DNA of 64,000 nucleotides. Source: Paragonimus heterotremus. Lineage: Eukaryota > Platyhelminthes > Trematoda > Plagiorchiida > Troglotrematidae. Positions 48,201-59,210 of the stretch are shown in pieces. The DNA is taken from positions 106,499-170,498 of the forward strand of contig LUCH01000109.1 of assembly GCA_013368495.1 (NCBI GenBank), in the 5' to 3' direction. The notes beneath the pieces were generated by a model. That model made no database searches. It had not been told where the DNA came from and worked only from the letters and a program-made list of their open reading frames with translations. The position numbers were made by a program, and so were the translations under genes. The first letter of the stretch is position 1. Every line of letters starts with the position of its first letter.

Positions 48201-48521
48201 GTAAATCTCGTCTGATTATCTATAGCTGAACAGAGGGTGTGGTCAGTTAGACACGTATGTCCTCACTCAGCACAGCATACCGGCTCGTTATGCTTAAAGC
48301 ACGCACTTCAGCCAACCAATCTATCCTACACTACACACAAGTACGTCGTCTGTGTTCTTAGTAGATTAGCCAGGGGCTACAAACTAAAGAACAGTGTCCA
48401 AGTGCCCATATGTGAGGAAGACCAGCGATCCTGTTATACAATACCGTACCTGAATATAGTAAAGAAAACTGTTTGAAGTTACCCTCCTAACTTTTGCTTC
48501 ATCCATTTTTAGATAGTATTT

Positions 48522-48713
48522 CTATGCCAGCCTGTTGACCAACATAGTTCCTAACTTTTCAAGTATGGTTATAGTTCCGTTAACGCGCTTTAATTCTATC
48601 TTCTCAGGCATCCGTGTACACATAACTAGAGATTCCTGTAAGTGGTCCATTATACCGAATACGGTAGCATGGAATCTCATACACTCCAGGAGGTTTGATC
48701 CAAGTTTGTTCAT
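48522..48713 (-). CDS. Candidate terminal exon after TTTCAG, unknown protein
   Basis: On the minus strand, after GAGGCATTTCAG, the frame starts with ATG and is open for 63 codons to TAG. The product is helix-rich and amphipathic (LECMRFHATVFGIMDHLQES, then ITILEKLGTMLVNRLA). No signal peptide or known domain. It lies 300 bases beyond the LINE 3' end and could be part of an unrecognised repeat. Confidence 0.25.
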   Translation of the reverse strand: MNKLGSNLLECMRFHATVFGIMDHLQESLVMCTRMPEKIELKRVNGTITILEKLGTMLVNRLA

Positions 48714-49766
48714 CTGAAATGCCTCTGAATTGAATCTGATGGGGCATGTGGACCATAACCTGTCATTAACTAGCCAGAACCGACCTAACCACGATCAGCA
48801 TATGAAAGCTGACAGTTCGTTTTTCTGGATTACACGAGTTTCTTTTGATTATTCGAGCAGTTAGCGATGCACTTACAGTATCAGCTTCGTGAACATCTGT
48901 ATAGGTTCGGAGAAAGATTTACAATCATTCCTGCAACTGGGGAATACATAAGTAACCAGCGGACGCACGCCATAGATTTATCAAAGTCAACCAACCAGGA
49001 TTATTGATTCATCAGCTTTTAACTCAGATTTGTTCCCTTTCTTTAATAATATTTTTTACTGTGTAGCTAAACGCAAGTGAATTCTTCTCTTTTGTACATA
49101 AAACTGACATATGTCTATGTTTCAGTATGAGTGAGCGTAACGAAATGGTCAGGTTCCACATAGCTTAAGGCACTAAAACCAGACAATTAATCCTAATAAA
49201 ATATGAAAACATCATTTTGAGCATAGGAAGAACGTTTTTGCCAGCTTAACGACAAAAAATTCCGGTTGATGCACGAACCTTTCTTATCTAACCCCTCTTA
49301 TCCTTGAAACAAAATTCGTTTTTTAGTGAAAATGAACATGTTCATTTCTATATTTCGTTGGTGATCCGAAAGGCATGTTTACCGCCTATATCCGTATTCC
49401 CTTCATTGTGCTAAGTGGGTTACCCAAAGCAAGTGTGTAATGTCAACTGAATGATTTCTTTAGACCAATGAGCAAAACCTGGAAATGAGCACACAAAACT
49501 TCCTTTAATTTTGAAATAAGTCCTTAGATATTACAGGTTATATATATTAGAATGAATTGCTGGTTTAAGCAGTTGAACTTTCAGATGTTGTGTCTCACAA
49601 GAATCGCATAAACTGATCAATATATATTTTGCTGCTGACTAAAGTGTCGGGCAGGTTTGCGCAACTAATCACGTGCACACGAAGTAGCTGCGGAACTCCA
49701 AAAGCGAAATGAGGGTCTTGACAATGCTCGACTAGGGTTGAGCGTGGTCGGATGACCGCTCACGAG
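48714..49766. other. No recognised gene or repeat
   Basis: AT-rich with only short frames. A few tRNA-like words do not form a cloverleaf. Nothing supportable. Confidence 0.5.
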
Positions 49767-50069
49767 TCACAAGAGGAAAACATGCATAGACTGATTAGAA
49801 ACAAAGGAGGTTTTGTTAGGCAGACTAACATTATTTATCTCGGGGTAATGTGGAAGAAAGTTGGCTGCAAATCAAAATATTAATGTGATTGGTTTTAAGT
49901 GCAATACGCTTATGCAAATTGGAGAATGGACATGTGTAAATATACTGTGGACAGTAAGACGGATTACCCCGTAACATATACTCTGGACACGATACAAAGT
50001 GCACTTGACAGAGGTGTTCAAAAACTAGGAGAAAAATATCAGAATACGGTCTCTCCAGAGCGGTAATCA
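49767..50069 (-). CDS. Candidate two-exon gene end with a 103-nt intron
   Basis: Minus strand. Exon one 50069-49968 follows an acceptor-like tract (TTTTCGTCG AAAG) and ends before GTAATCC. Exon two 49864-49767 follows ATTTTGATTTGCAG and ends at TGA. Phases agree (one base plus two). Exon one contains YSDIFLLVFEHLCQVHFVSC and exon two NFLPHYPEINNVSLPNKTSF. The unspliced frame is also open through the intron for 79 codons, so the intron is not forced. Unknown function. Confidence 0.22.
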
Positions 50070-50595
50070 CTTTCGACGAAAATTACCCGGTCAATAAAAT
50101 AAACAGCATGAAGCACGTTTTGTCAAATTTTAGAAAGTCTGTCATGAATGTGTACACTTTGAATACGTTCCAGTGTACAGTTCATCCTTCACGCTGTTTC
50201 TAGGAGGTTCATATTAGTTTGTCGGCAAAAAACACAGTTTCTCTACATTTCACTTTGCCATTGATACAGTGACTGGCTGGTTTGTGGGGGCATCTTCTTT
50301 GGTTCTGACAGGTAACCTGAACAAATATCAGTTCAACTGTTTATTTCGATTGTGAATGATGAACTATCTCGGATTCTTGAGCGTTTTTTCAGGAGCTTCA
50401 ATGAAGCAATAGAATATTTCAAATATTTTGGACTAATTTTAGTTATGCAGAACACACCTTGTTAAAATCAAACTGACGAGCAAGTTGTTTCGCACGCTGG
50501 CCTATTGCTGTGAATGTACAGGTCAAAACACGTTTCTCAAGAAACAGGAAGATTTTTCAGTCTTTTTCTCATCCGTTTTTGTGTGTCAACCTCAG

Positions 50596-52827
50596 CAAAC
50601 CTTGTGTTGTCGACGTTAGATTGCCTCAGTCGGTGTGTTCAATTCCCAAGTTCATCAAGAACTGCCAGTTGACAAGCAGTAGGGAAAACCGAATTTGTGT
50701 GCGTTCAGGTATTGCGATAAGATTTACGGCGACTTATCTGTCGAGAATCAGGGGCCAAACCAAATGGACCAAATGAGCTAACTGAGCCGGATATTTATAT
50801 TGTACATGCAATCCTATTATATGAAGTACACATCACTAACAATAGATCGTAGCTTCTGCATTCAGATAGCTTTCAGTTAGACACTTTGGAAAAGAAGCAG
50901 ATAACCGCGTTTCACTCATGTTAGATCTTGTCAGTAGTGCATGCTGTCGTCACGACTGGGGTTAGAAGTGCGGCCACAATTTCGTGAAACAGTCTTGTTG
51001 GCCAAAACATCACTTACTTCACTTTTAGGTATAAGTGAACGTGACAAATGACACGTAACAGTACCAAATGTGCTACCAGTTTATGTAAATTAAAAGGAAG
51101 AATTTCAGATAAACTCAGATTTTCCGCACATTCATCAGTCAAGCAGTCTAGTGTTGACCGGGTTCTAGATTTTAGACGACAGAATCGTTGTGGAAAACAC
51201 CGCTACTCTTTGAGACATGGATTGGAGTCGGATTGATGTAGAAAATTGAATGGTGGTCAGGTTTGAAAGTAGATTTTCCTGTTACCTTAAATCCATAGAA
51301 GACTCCAGGTGACAAAACGACAATGACTTCTTCAGGCGACTGGTGTGTCATAGGTCACTTCACTGTCTATATATATCATATACATATAAATGTATGCCTA
51401 CATAAGTCAAAAGTACTGGCACAATGTTTCCAGCAAAGATCAGGAATATTCTTGAAAATGTTTTCAGAAGGCGGGAATCAAAAAGCAGACAAATCAACAT
51501 GTGGACGTAATCACGCTGTCGACTGCACAAAGTCATCCTCCTTGGCCTTTTCCGTGAATAATATTTCTCCGAGCTTGCAAACGACTGCAGTTATATTTAC
51601 TTATTGGGGCAGAAAGGTTCTTAACAATTCGGGATTACGTACTTTTCTATTCACAAATTGGTTTTGTCGAACTATGGATGGTATCTGTGTGTACTACTCC
51701 ATAATCTAACGACGTAACAGGCTTGTAACGTACGTGACTTAACGTCATTAACTGTAGTCGTGCAAGTTAACACAACCAAACATCTAATCATATTTGCTCG
51801 TATGGTACGTTCATTCAACTGATAAAAAGGCTAATATAATCGATTGTTCCTTAACCATGACTGGCATTACCGATTTCATTTTATGTGCCAACCGCATTGT
51901 TGATTATCCGAGAATTCAGACAGATGCGAAATGAAAATTAGTAAGTGTTTCGCTTTGTGGTCTGTGTCCGATCTGTGCGAGAATACTTCTGGTTTGAAAT
52001 ACAACTCTGGTATTGTATTCTAACAACAGAACGAAATTCGAGCTAAGTATCTGTTAATCGAGTGGTTTATCGACGTTATAGTTTTTTTTACTGCAAACAA
52101 CTACCGCTATGATCTAAAGTAGTCATATCATTCTTGCTATTGTGAGTGGTGAAAACACAAACGTTTGATTGAAATGAATGTACCCTTTTATTCGGGCATC
52201 TTTTTCTTTAGTTAGTTGAGATTTGTACGTATTGAAACGTAACCAGTAGATGGAAGTTGTGCTGATTATGACACACTACATTTCCTCAGAATCAAAAACT
52301 ATCCTGAGGTAATATCTGTGGTTTGATCGAATGTTTTTTGATCATGAGGAACATTGTACTAGTGCACTTTCTAACTCCAAAGTTAACTTACACTTTTGAA
52401 TGTACGATAAAAATATCGGTTTGAACGTCCTTAGTACTTTGGTTGACAACATTTTAATTAAGTAAGATTTAGGTCAGACATTTCCTTAACGCTGGGGAGC
52501 AAACATTGGTCAAATAAATTTCCAAAAAATGAACCGAATCTCACAGGCTAGGCNNNNNNNNNNNNNNNNNNNNNNNNNNNNNNNNNNNNNNNNNNNNNNN
52601 NNNNNNNNNNNNNNNNNNNNNNNNNNNNNNNNNNNNNNNNNNNNNNNNNNNNNGTTACAGTTTCCTTTTCAACAATCTTCTGGTTGTGGGGGCCTAAAAC
52701 GCTTGGCTGAGATGGTGTTAGTTATTGAATCTACGTACATAAATTTTCAACCGTATCGTGATCTGTTAAGATGTCCATACACACACGTTGACCAATGCAA
52801 ATCAATGAAAATGTTCACAATCACCAC
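50596..52827 (+). CDS. Candidate exon group around the assembly gap
   Basis: Three plus-strand stretches. 50596-50708 follows one of the best acceptors here (a long pyrimidine tract ending GTCAACCTCAG) and ends before GTATTGCG. It encodes a four-cysteine segment (CVVDVRLPQSVCSIPKFIKN, then C and C). 51468 onward follows AAATGTTTTCAG in matching phase and is open to a stop at 51709, with STCGRNHAVDCTK near its start. 52661-52827 starts at GTTACAG just after the N run, is open for 55 codons (EMVLVIESTYINFQPYRDLL) and ends before GTGAGTTAG. The exit of the second stretch to the third has no good donor, and the gap may hide sequence. The Cys-rich start suggests a secreted or extracellular part, but no domain is recognised. 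Confidence 0.22.
50925..51012 (-). repeat. SINE-like repeat (family alpha), copy 2, decayed
   Basis: It aligns with 59085-59170: GATCTTGTCAGTAGTGCATGCTGTCGTC against GAGCTCGTCAGTAATGCATATCGTCGC, then GACTGGGGTTAGAAGTGCGGCCAC against GCCGGGACTAGAACCACGGACAC. The A-box side has decayed. It lies inside a possible intron of the candidate exon group. Confidence 0.6.
52554..52653. other. Assembly gap, 100 N
   Basis: Exactly 100 N, the usual placeholder for a gap of unknown size. Any frame drawn across it is meaningless. Confidence 0.99.
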
Positions 52828-53609
52828 GTGAGTTAGTCAAACCAAGAACCACAAAGTACTCATAAGTAAAACTAGATTCGTGGATGATATACTTCTTCTT
52901 CGATCTCAAGCTTAAGACCGAATATACCCAACATCCAAGCAAGAAATAAGCCGGTTATACAGTAGAATGAGGATGTACGGACAAATTTTGTTAGAATTGT
53001 CTTGAGGGCTGCTGATGCCAAGAGCGTCTACCTTTGGATTTGAGTGAGTGTAGGTGGAAAATGAAATATAGATAGACAAAAGTATCGAATAGAATGTATT
53101 GATGGCTACCAAAAGTAGACCGTTTTTTTATGTCGCTCCAAAAGAACGTTTATCCAATCAAAGACTGTTATTATCAACGTGACGGGACGAATCAGTTGCC
53201 AAGTTGTTCAGAATATTTCGTTCGACAGGTAGTCTTTGACATGTCAAATGAACTGGCCAAACAGTTTGTTTGACGCATACGTGAATCCGTTTCTTTCTAC
53301 CGATGATTTTATAGTATTCGTTCTAGTAAATTCTTGAGGAAAAGAAACAAATGAATATTTCATTGGTTTAAAGATCATCACGGGCAGGTATAATATATAG
53401 AGATTACGCACCCGTACATATGTCAGTTCGTCAGAATTTAAAGTATGATACAATTTGTTCACCTTGATGGATTTCAGTGTGAAATGCCCAAATAATCTTG
53501 CTAAGGCAGTGGATCCACTGGATCATTTCATAAATTCTATGAGGCAGAAGAATGAGCGAATAACTAGGTCGTAATTTAAAATTGCTGAACCCACGGAATG
53601 GTTTCATAG

Positions 53610-53690
53610 CGCACTTACAGGGCTGGTGGCCGCATTTAAGTATGTTACTCTTGTCGTTGGTTAAAATCTATCCGAAGCCCACATTCACCT
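53610..53690 (+). repeat. Degenerate tRNA-derived SINE (family beta)
   Basis: The 3' half (CTTGTCGTTGGTTAAAATCT then ATCCGAAGCCC) matches CTGTCGCTGGTTCGAATCCAGCCGAAGCCC of the copy at 34532-34611 with several substitutions. The 5' half is only weakly alignable (GGTGGCCGC). Confidence 0.5.
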
Positions 53691-54120
53691 ATGAGATATA
53701 TTAAACCTGACACCGTTAAGGTTTTGACGGCGCTCCCTTACTGAGATGCAGAACTATTGAGATGTTTGTTGCATGTAATTCTGGTTATGGTGCATTAACT
53801 ACAACTGCTATCGAGTTTCAGGATCTTCTCAAAAAAAGCTGAGAGTGGGTATTGAGCATATTTCTTATGCAACTACACAGTAATATCTTAGCTCATGGAT
53901 ACCCCATTAATTGCTTCAGATTAGAATTCATCTCATTTCACTTAGTCACCACACAGTCTGAATTTTGTATTCGTATATTTGTTGAAGTAATGAGATAAGT
54001 GGGTATAATTTGGTTTTCACTGAGAAGTAGGTGTATTTGATGTCTTCCTAAGCAAGGAGCTAGTATATTCGCATTATAAATATTTTCTGATTAAACACTA
54101 TTTCATGCTTTCTATTCAAG

Positions 54121-54133
54121 TTTAATCAACGTG
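54121..54133 (+). other. Possible 13-nt micro-exon
   Basis: TTTAATCAACGTG lies between a good acceptor (TTTCATGCTTTCTATTCAAG) and a consensus donor (GTGAGTGTT). Flatworms use very short exons, but a single site pair like this also occurs by chance. Confidence 0.1.
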
Positions 54134-54352
54134 GTGAGTGTTGAAAATCTTTTTATCTTGTTTGACAATACCCCATTAGTTCGGAAATGGACTCCGATCA
54201 GATCTAGTGTTGACAGTGAATCCCACGTACGGGATCTAAACAGGCGTCAGTCGCCTTTCGTGTTTCTTTTTCAGCTCGACAATCACAACTCACTATACGT
54301 TGCAGAATACGAGGCTAAACAAGTCTCGTTTGCTGTTTAGCCAATGTTGCAT

Positions 54353-54516
54353 TTAAGTCATTCGAAAACATTGAGTCACTTGAACGATCTCATGCCTTAG
54401 GAATACAGTAATCGTGTCTGGAATGTGCATCGGGTTTCGTGCAGTCTGTTTGCCTCTCACTGCACGGACTGATGATTCCGCAATTAGGAACAGTTGAACG
54501 GTTTCCATTCTGTCTA
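54353..54516 (-). CDS. Candidate terminal exon with strong acceptor
   Basis: On the minus strand a pyrimidine-rich acceptor (CTTATTTGCTTACACTTTAG) is followed by 53 open codons and TAA. The peptide starts DRMETVQLFLIAESSVRAV and continues with a basic, polar part (RGKQTARNPMHIPD). A donor-like GTGAGAGG inside offers an alternative shorter internal exon. The locally higher GC favours coding. No family recognised. Confidence 0.27.
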
Positions 54517-55431
54517 CTAAAGTGTAAGCAAATAAGAACGGTCGTAATGTGTTTATATTATGGACCATCACTATATTATGCACGATTTTGCGCATACACC
54601 TTCATTTAGGTGGCTCCAGCTGCCATGACGGCAACAGTGAGGGGCGGAGCAAGGAAACTGTACATTTGAAGTAGCATCTCCAGATAGACTAATACACGGC
54701 AAAATGATATTGGAAGCTGTCAACCATCATCAAAGTGAATAACCCTCTATCAAAATATTTCACTTTATTTCATAATATACCTTGTACCTATATGTGATCG
54801 GTCCGTAAATTCTCTTAGTCTTTTGTCAAACTGAACGAGCTCCGAAACGCCTGCTACTGTGCGCACTGTAAGTGCGGGTGTCCTAAAGTTGCCTGTTTAA
54901 ACGGAAATTTCTATACTTCCGTGAGGGTTGTTCCGGATGAGAGAGCAGACTGACGATTCTTGTCACAAATAATGGCATACAGAAAAATGATTTTACATTA
55001 TACTGATTAATACGTATTGTCATAAAAGAATTGTCTTGGAAGTTTAATGTGACAGATGTTTTTGACAACGTTCACTGCAGTTTCGCAGAAGGAACATAGC
55101 TACGCCTTCGAGACTTAAAATATATGACAAATAACCAAAAAGCGGATTGCCAAAAACATTCTGATGTGACGTAACGGATTGAAGAAAAGTGGTCAAACTC
55201 TGGCAAACTCAGTAGCGCTGTATTTGTCCCCTACAAGGAGCAGTATCTCTCACAGTGGCAGGAGCGATATAGCGCTATGGTTCTCATCGACAGGTAAACT
55301 GGATTGAAAATCCATAAACAAGGCAAGTGGTCTTCAATGACGAAAAGATAGTTTACTTGAAAAGTTGCGACCGTTGAACTGACTACTCTTAAGACTTAGC
55401 CGAACAGCTCTACAGTCGAACTAGATGGTTG

Positions 55432-55463
55432 TGAATATACAGTACTATGAATATACAGTACTT
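55432..55463. repeat. Tandem duplication, two 16-bp units
   Basis: TGAATATACAGTACTA is followed at once by TGAATATACAGTACTT. A small direct duplication. Confidence 0.9.
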
Positions 55464-55573
55464 GCATACTACGAAAAATTGGCACTTTTGCGAAACAGAG
55501 TGGGTCACATGGCCACAGGTTCAAATGTTGTCTGTTAAATTTATACGACTATTGTGATAGAGCTTTTACTTTT

Positions 55574-55781
55574 TCAATATAGCAGTTTTTGTTTGAATAC
55601 TGCCCAAGGAATTAGATAAGGATCAATGAACAACTTCGAGTCTGGAAGGGATTCATTTTGTATAGATATATATGTATTCTGATGTAAGTGATTTTTGTTA
55701 CAGCAACTGATGATCTGATAAGCTACTCCTGAAGTGTGACACGTAATTGGAACTGTTTTTGGCTTACTTAAAAAATAAGGT
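55574..55781 (-). CDS. Candidate terminal exon, unknown protein
   Basis: Minus-strand acceptor CACTTGTTTTGTTTCAG, then 68 codons to TGA. It contains VPITCHTSGVAYQIISCCNK and ends DPYLIPWAVFKQKLLY. A plus-strand frame (55873-56091) begins nearby on the other strand. No domain recognised; chance frames of this size are expected. Confidence 0.22.
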
Positions 55782-56589
55782 CTGAAACAAAACAAGTGAC
55801 ATCTATCCTTCTCTATACAATGCACTGAAGCCGAACTGCTATGCGGTTTGTGGAAAGACATATTTTGGCCCCATGGGTTGTGTAGAAAAAGCTCAATCCC
55901 GGCAGAACCTGGCAACATTTCCAAAGAAAAATAAAGAACAAGTTTGTTCAAAGAAAATTGTCAAACGTTTAGCAAAAAAATATGGGAGCTGTACAGTTTT
56001 TGATCAAGCTGTGTTTACCGCCTTCATGCAGGAGACAAATGGTCTATCTTTCTTGGTCTTATCTACCATATACTTCAGTAATACAGATTGACTCGATTTT
56101 AATTCAAACTCATCCAGTGTTCACTCTACGTAGCTTCGATGTAGTATACCTATGCCGGCACATTGGTCAGCAGGAGAATTTTGGCTTCTTCAGAAATAAC
56201 GCGAATGAACAAACATGGGAACTCGGAAAATGACGAGTATCGTCAGGGACCATAGTAAAATCCATCAAAATAGATGGACCAGTATATGGTTAAAAAATTA
56301 AAAGCGATGTGAATGTCATATCTGCAACTGGTCAAATAATGTAAAAATGTGTCAGTCAATTGTGATTGAACTGCGCGGTCTACTGACGGTTTAACAGTAG
56401 GAATTTTAGTTTCTTTAACAATAGGCAAGGCCACAAAAAGTGGGCAAGGGCCAAAGTTTCCATAGGTATGTCAGTTAAATATTAATTGATCGCTGAGTTC
56501 CGCGCACTATAACAACACTTAATTGTCAGCCTGTCATGGTCATGGATTCCAGTTCTTCTTTCTGTACTCATAACATTAAGAATTACATA

Positions 56590-56857
56590 AGCTGTCGCAT
56601 TCCCATAGACTTTCCAGCCGGCCCGTTTTGAGAAGAAGCATTAGACTCGGGTTCCGCTCTCAGTAGATCTCGTCAGTAGTGCGTACTGTCGCCAATGTCG
56701 GGACTAGGACTCCTCCCAAACAGCGTGGCGGGACTTATAGTCCCGGCAGTGGCGAGGATATGCACTACTGACAAGCTCTAATGAGAGCGAAACCCGAGTC
56801 TGGTGCTTCTGCAGTTCGAAAGGGGCCGACTGGAAAGTCTATGGGAATGCGATAGCT
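56590..56857. repeat. 268-bp hairpin made of two inverted SINE-alpha 3' halves
   Basis: The outer ends are near-perfect complements: AGCTGTCGCATTCCCATAGA at about 56589-56608, and TCTATGGGAATGCGATAGCT at 56838-56857. Further in, ACTCGGGTTCCGCTCTCAGT pairs with the opposite CTCTAATGAGAGCGAAACCC region, and TCGTCAGTAGTGCG pairs with ATGCACTACTGACA. The centre is near 56725. Each arm matches the part of the family-alpha SINE at 59055-59135 from the B-box to the 3' end, so two SINE 3' halves sit head to head with their A-box sides lost. The arms add a further 3' tail (GTCTATGGGAATGCG) not retained in the other copies. Confidence 0.9.
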
Positions 56858-59054
56858 GGGGTCAGTTGTGAGTGATGTTCAATCTTTATGAAAATCAAAA
56901 TTCCCCACCACTCATTAACCACATAAGCGCCGGATAACAGCGTAGATTCAAAGAGCTTCGTTGTGCACAAAAGTTGGAAATTTATCAAGCGTGAATCCTA
57001 CAAGTGTCAGTTAGAGGAAAACCATTTTTGTCTCATTAGGGGTTTTTCTCTAACATAGATCAGACTATGCATTCTAATTGATCGAGAAGTATTACAACTT
57101 CAACATAAACGATGTCACGTATAATTAAAAGACTGAGTTTCATGGTTTCAAAAAAAGAACGCTCAGTATTCTCGGTCGTTAACTGGTTTTATTGGTTAAT
57201 TTGTTTTATTTTTATCTCGTCTACATTATCAAATGAGTAAAAAGTTACCGTAGCATCTGTTTTAAATAGACTGATCCTATATTGCTAAGCGCTTCTCAAG
57301 CAACCGCTATGCAAGTGTTGTTCTAACTGGTAGTTCGTTAGCTAGCTGTCAAAATAGTAATCACACATCATGTTGTTGATCTCATTAAACGTGATTGATT
57401 ATTGTAAGTCTACGGACTAAGCTTGTATTGAGTCATTAGCTGGATTACAGAAAGAAGTGCACTGTCTGAATGTATGAATAAACATGACACACGAATAACT
57501 CTGTTAGATTTATGTATCAGTAAATCAGCCTGATGGAGCAATTTGATTCGGTTTATCCTGTCGATTAATTCCGTGATTGATAGTGACTGAGACCATTCGC
57601 TCCAATGAACTACGACATTTCCGGAAAACAGTCGATTTGGAATATTCTGAAATTATTTTTTTTAAAGTGGGCAATATTGCCTCAGTGGAGCCGAGTGGGG
57701 ACCGGACTCGAAGCTTATAGTAACTTGAACGACGTAGGGATGATAGAGGGGGATTTCACGGTTCAGCACAAGAATGCCTGAAGAATATTCTGTTATTCAG
57801 GTCCCGCCGTTTTTCAGTTGATACTGGGAAAACAAGTTCACATATGGCAACACTATGGCATTAAATATAACTTCCTTCACAAAACTCCTGAGGAAGGACA
57901 CCTGAGGTAGTTTAACCGTAGAGTATTTCAAATTGTTCGTAACGTTATGTTATCCTCAATCGATTTACCGAAGATAGTTATATTCGCAGTTAATTTTTCT
58001 TAACAAAACGAACTGCTCAAGTAACCTAAATGTATGCGAATGGCAAACAGCAAAGTGGGTGAATGTCTCCAGGTAGGTAGCAATTCCATTTTTTATCATC
58101 TACAGTTGAAGTTACACATAAATCCATTTTAATCATAAGAAATCACTGAAAATCGTTTTTCCACGCTGCTTGCAACTCGATCATCAGTCGTGTGAACCAC
58201 AGTTCAAAGTCCGTTCCAAGTTCCTTACTGATAACCTGCAAACGGTGTCTTCAGTCTGTTGCATACTCTGAAAGTATCGTTGGGCCGCCTGACATGAGTC
58301 TCTGGTGTGATTGCACTAGCTGCCTATCAGTACCTGTCTTGATATGATGCTGATCTACAACCGGACGAAAACAGCGATTCATATTATATTACATATTATA
58401 TATAGACACACTGTTAACATGTGATATCTACTGTGTGAAATAATCAACGATAACAACTGAATAATGATACAGCTACAGGCACATTTTTACCTCTTTCCAT
58501 TCTTCCTGGTAGACATCTCAGTTCAGTTCGGACAGTCAGGAAGATGTGCAAACACGTGTGGCTCCAAGAGACACGACGAATGACAGTGTGGTTCATCGGC
58601 AAACGGTGTTGATGGATTCCGCACAAAAATCTCCAAGTATGTAGCTGAAAGTTTGTTGGTCTATCTAACGATTTCAGCAAAGTTTGAAATGCTTTAATCA
58701 AATTATGTATCTGGCAGTGGTATTATCTGCAACCAACGTGAGTGACTATCTGATGAGAATTAGCAATAAAAGGCACTAGGCTGAAAGGAGTCAGGCACTT
58801 CAGTGTTGTGTATAGTCGTTGTCTCTAACCAAGCTGACATACTATATTGGTAGATTTACCGTGGTAGCCCCAACAAAAATTCAGGGAAGTACATCTTTAG
58901 AACAAGTGATAAGAATGCAATGTTTTTGAACGAATCTGGTAAAGCCATTGATTGATTTCCTGTTAATAACTAGAAGCACACGATGTTTCCTCATATGTTG
59001 ATTATGAACAACGCCCAGATTATTAAATGAGTTTGACTTACGGATGAGTAGTAA
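56858..59054. other. No firmly recognised feature
   Basis: AT-rich at first. Two GC-richer stretches on the minus strand (about 58190-58310 and 58490-58640) have open frames. One reads AAQRYFQSMQQTEDTVCRLS, which faintly recalls LTR-element gag helices but is too short to call. A simple AT run is at about 58381-58402. Confidence 0.35.
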
Positions 59055-59210
59055 AAAGCACTAGACTCGAGCTTTGCTCTCATTAGAGCTCGTCAGTAAT
59101 GCATATCGTCGCTAATGCCGGGACTAGAACCACGGACACGCTGTTCATGAGGCAACCGTGTTTACCACTGCGCCATTGACCTCACGTTAGGCACGATCGA
59201 ATTATCATAT
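59055..59210 (-). repeat. tRNA-derived SINE-like repeat (family alpha), best copy
   Basis: On the minus strand: a leader of about 30 nt, an A-box-like TGGCGCAGTGG (59165-59175), the middle GGTTGCCTCATGAACAGCG, a B-box-like GGTTCTAGTCC (59121-59131) ending in CGGC, then a tail with CATTACTGACGAGCTCTAAT and GAGCAAAGCTCGAGTCTAGT. The A-to-B spacing (about 33 nt between the boxes) is tRNA-like. Related copies lie at 18541-18740, 50925-51012 and, as a hairpin, 56590-56857. Confidence 0.75.

Noticed and set aside
48237..48476. Plus-strand open frame as another PLE linker (SCYTIPYLNIVKK)
   Set aside because: Only a few residues resemble the IPY motif, and nothing PLE-like follows.
51048..51236. Basic 62-residue protein starting at 51048
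   Set aside because: No splice or promoter context. It follows a decayed SINE and conflicts with the phase-compatible exon pair around it.
58190..58640. Gag of an LTR retrotransposon on the minus strand
   Set aside because: Only a short helix-like match (AAQRYFQSMQQTEDTV). No zinc knuckle, no matrix region, and competing open frames.
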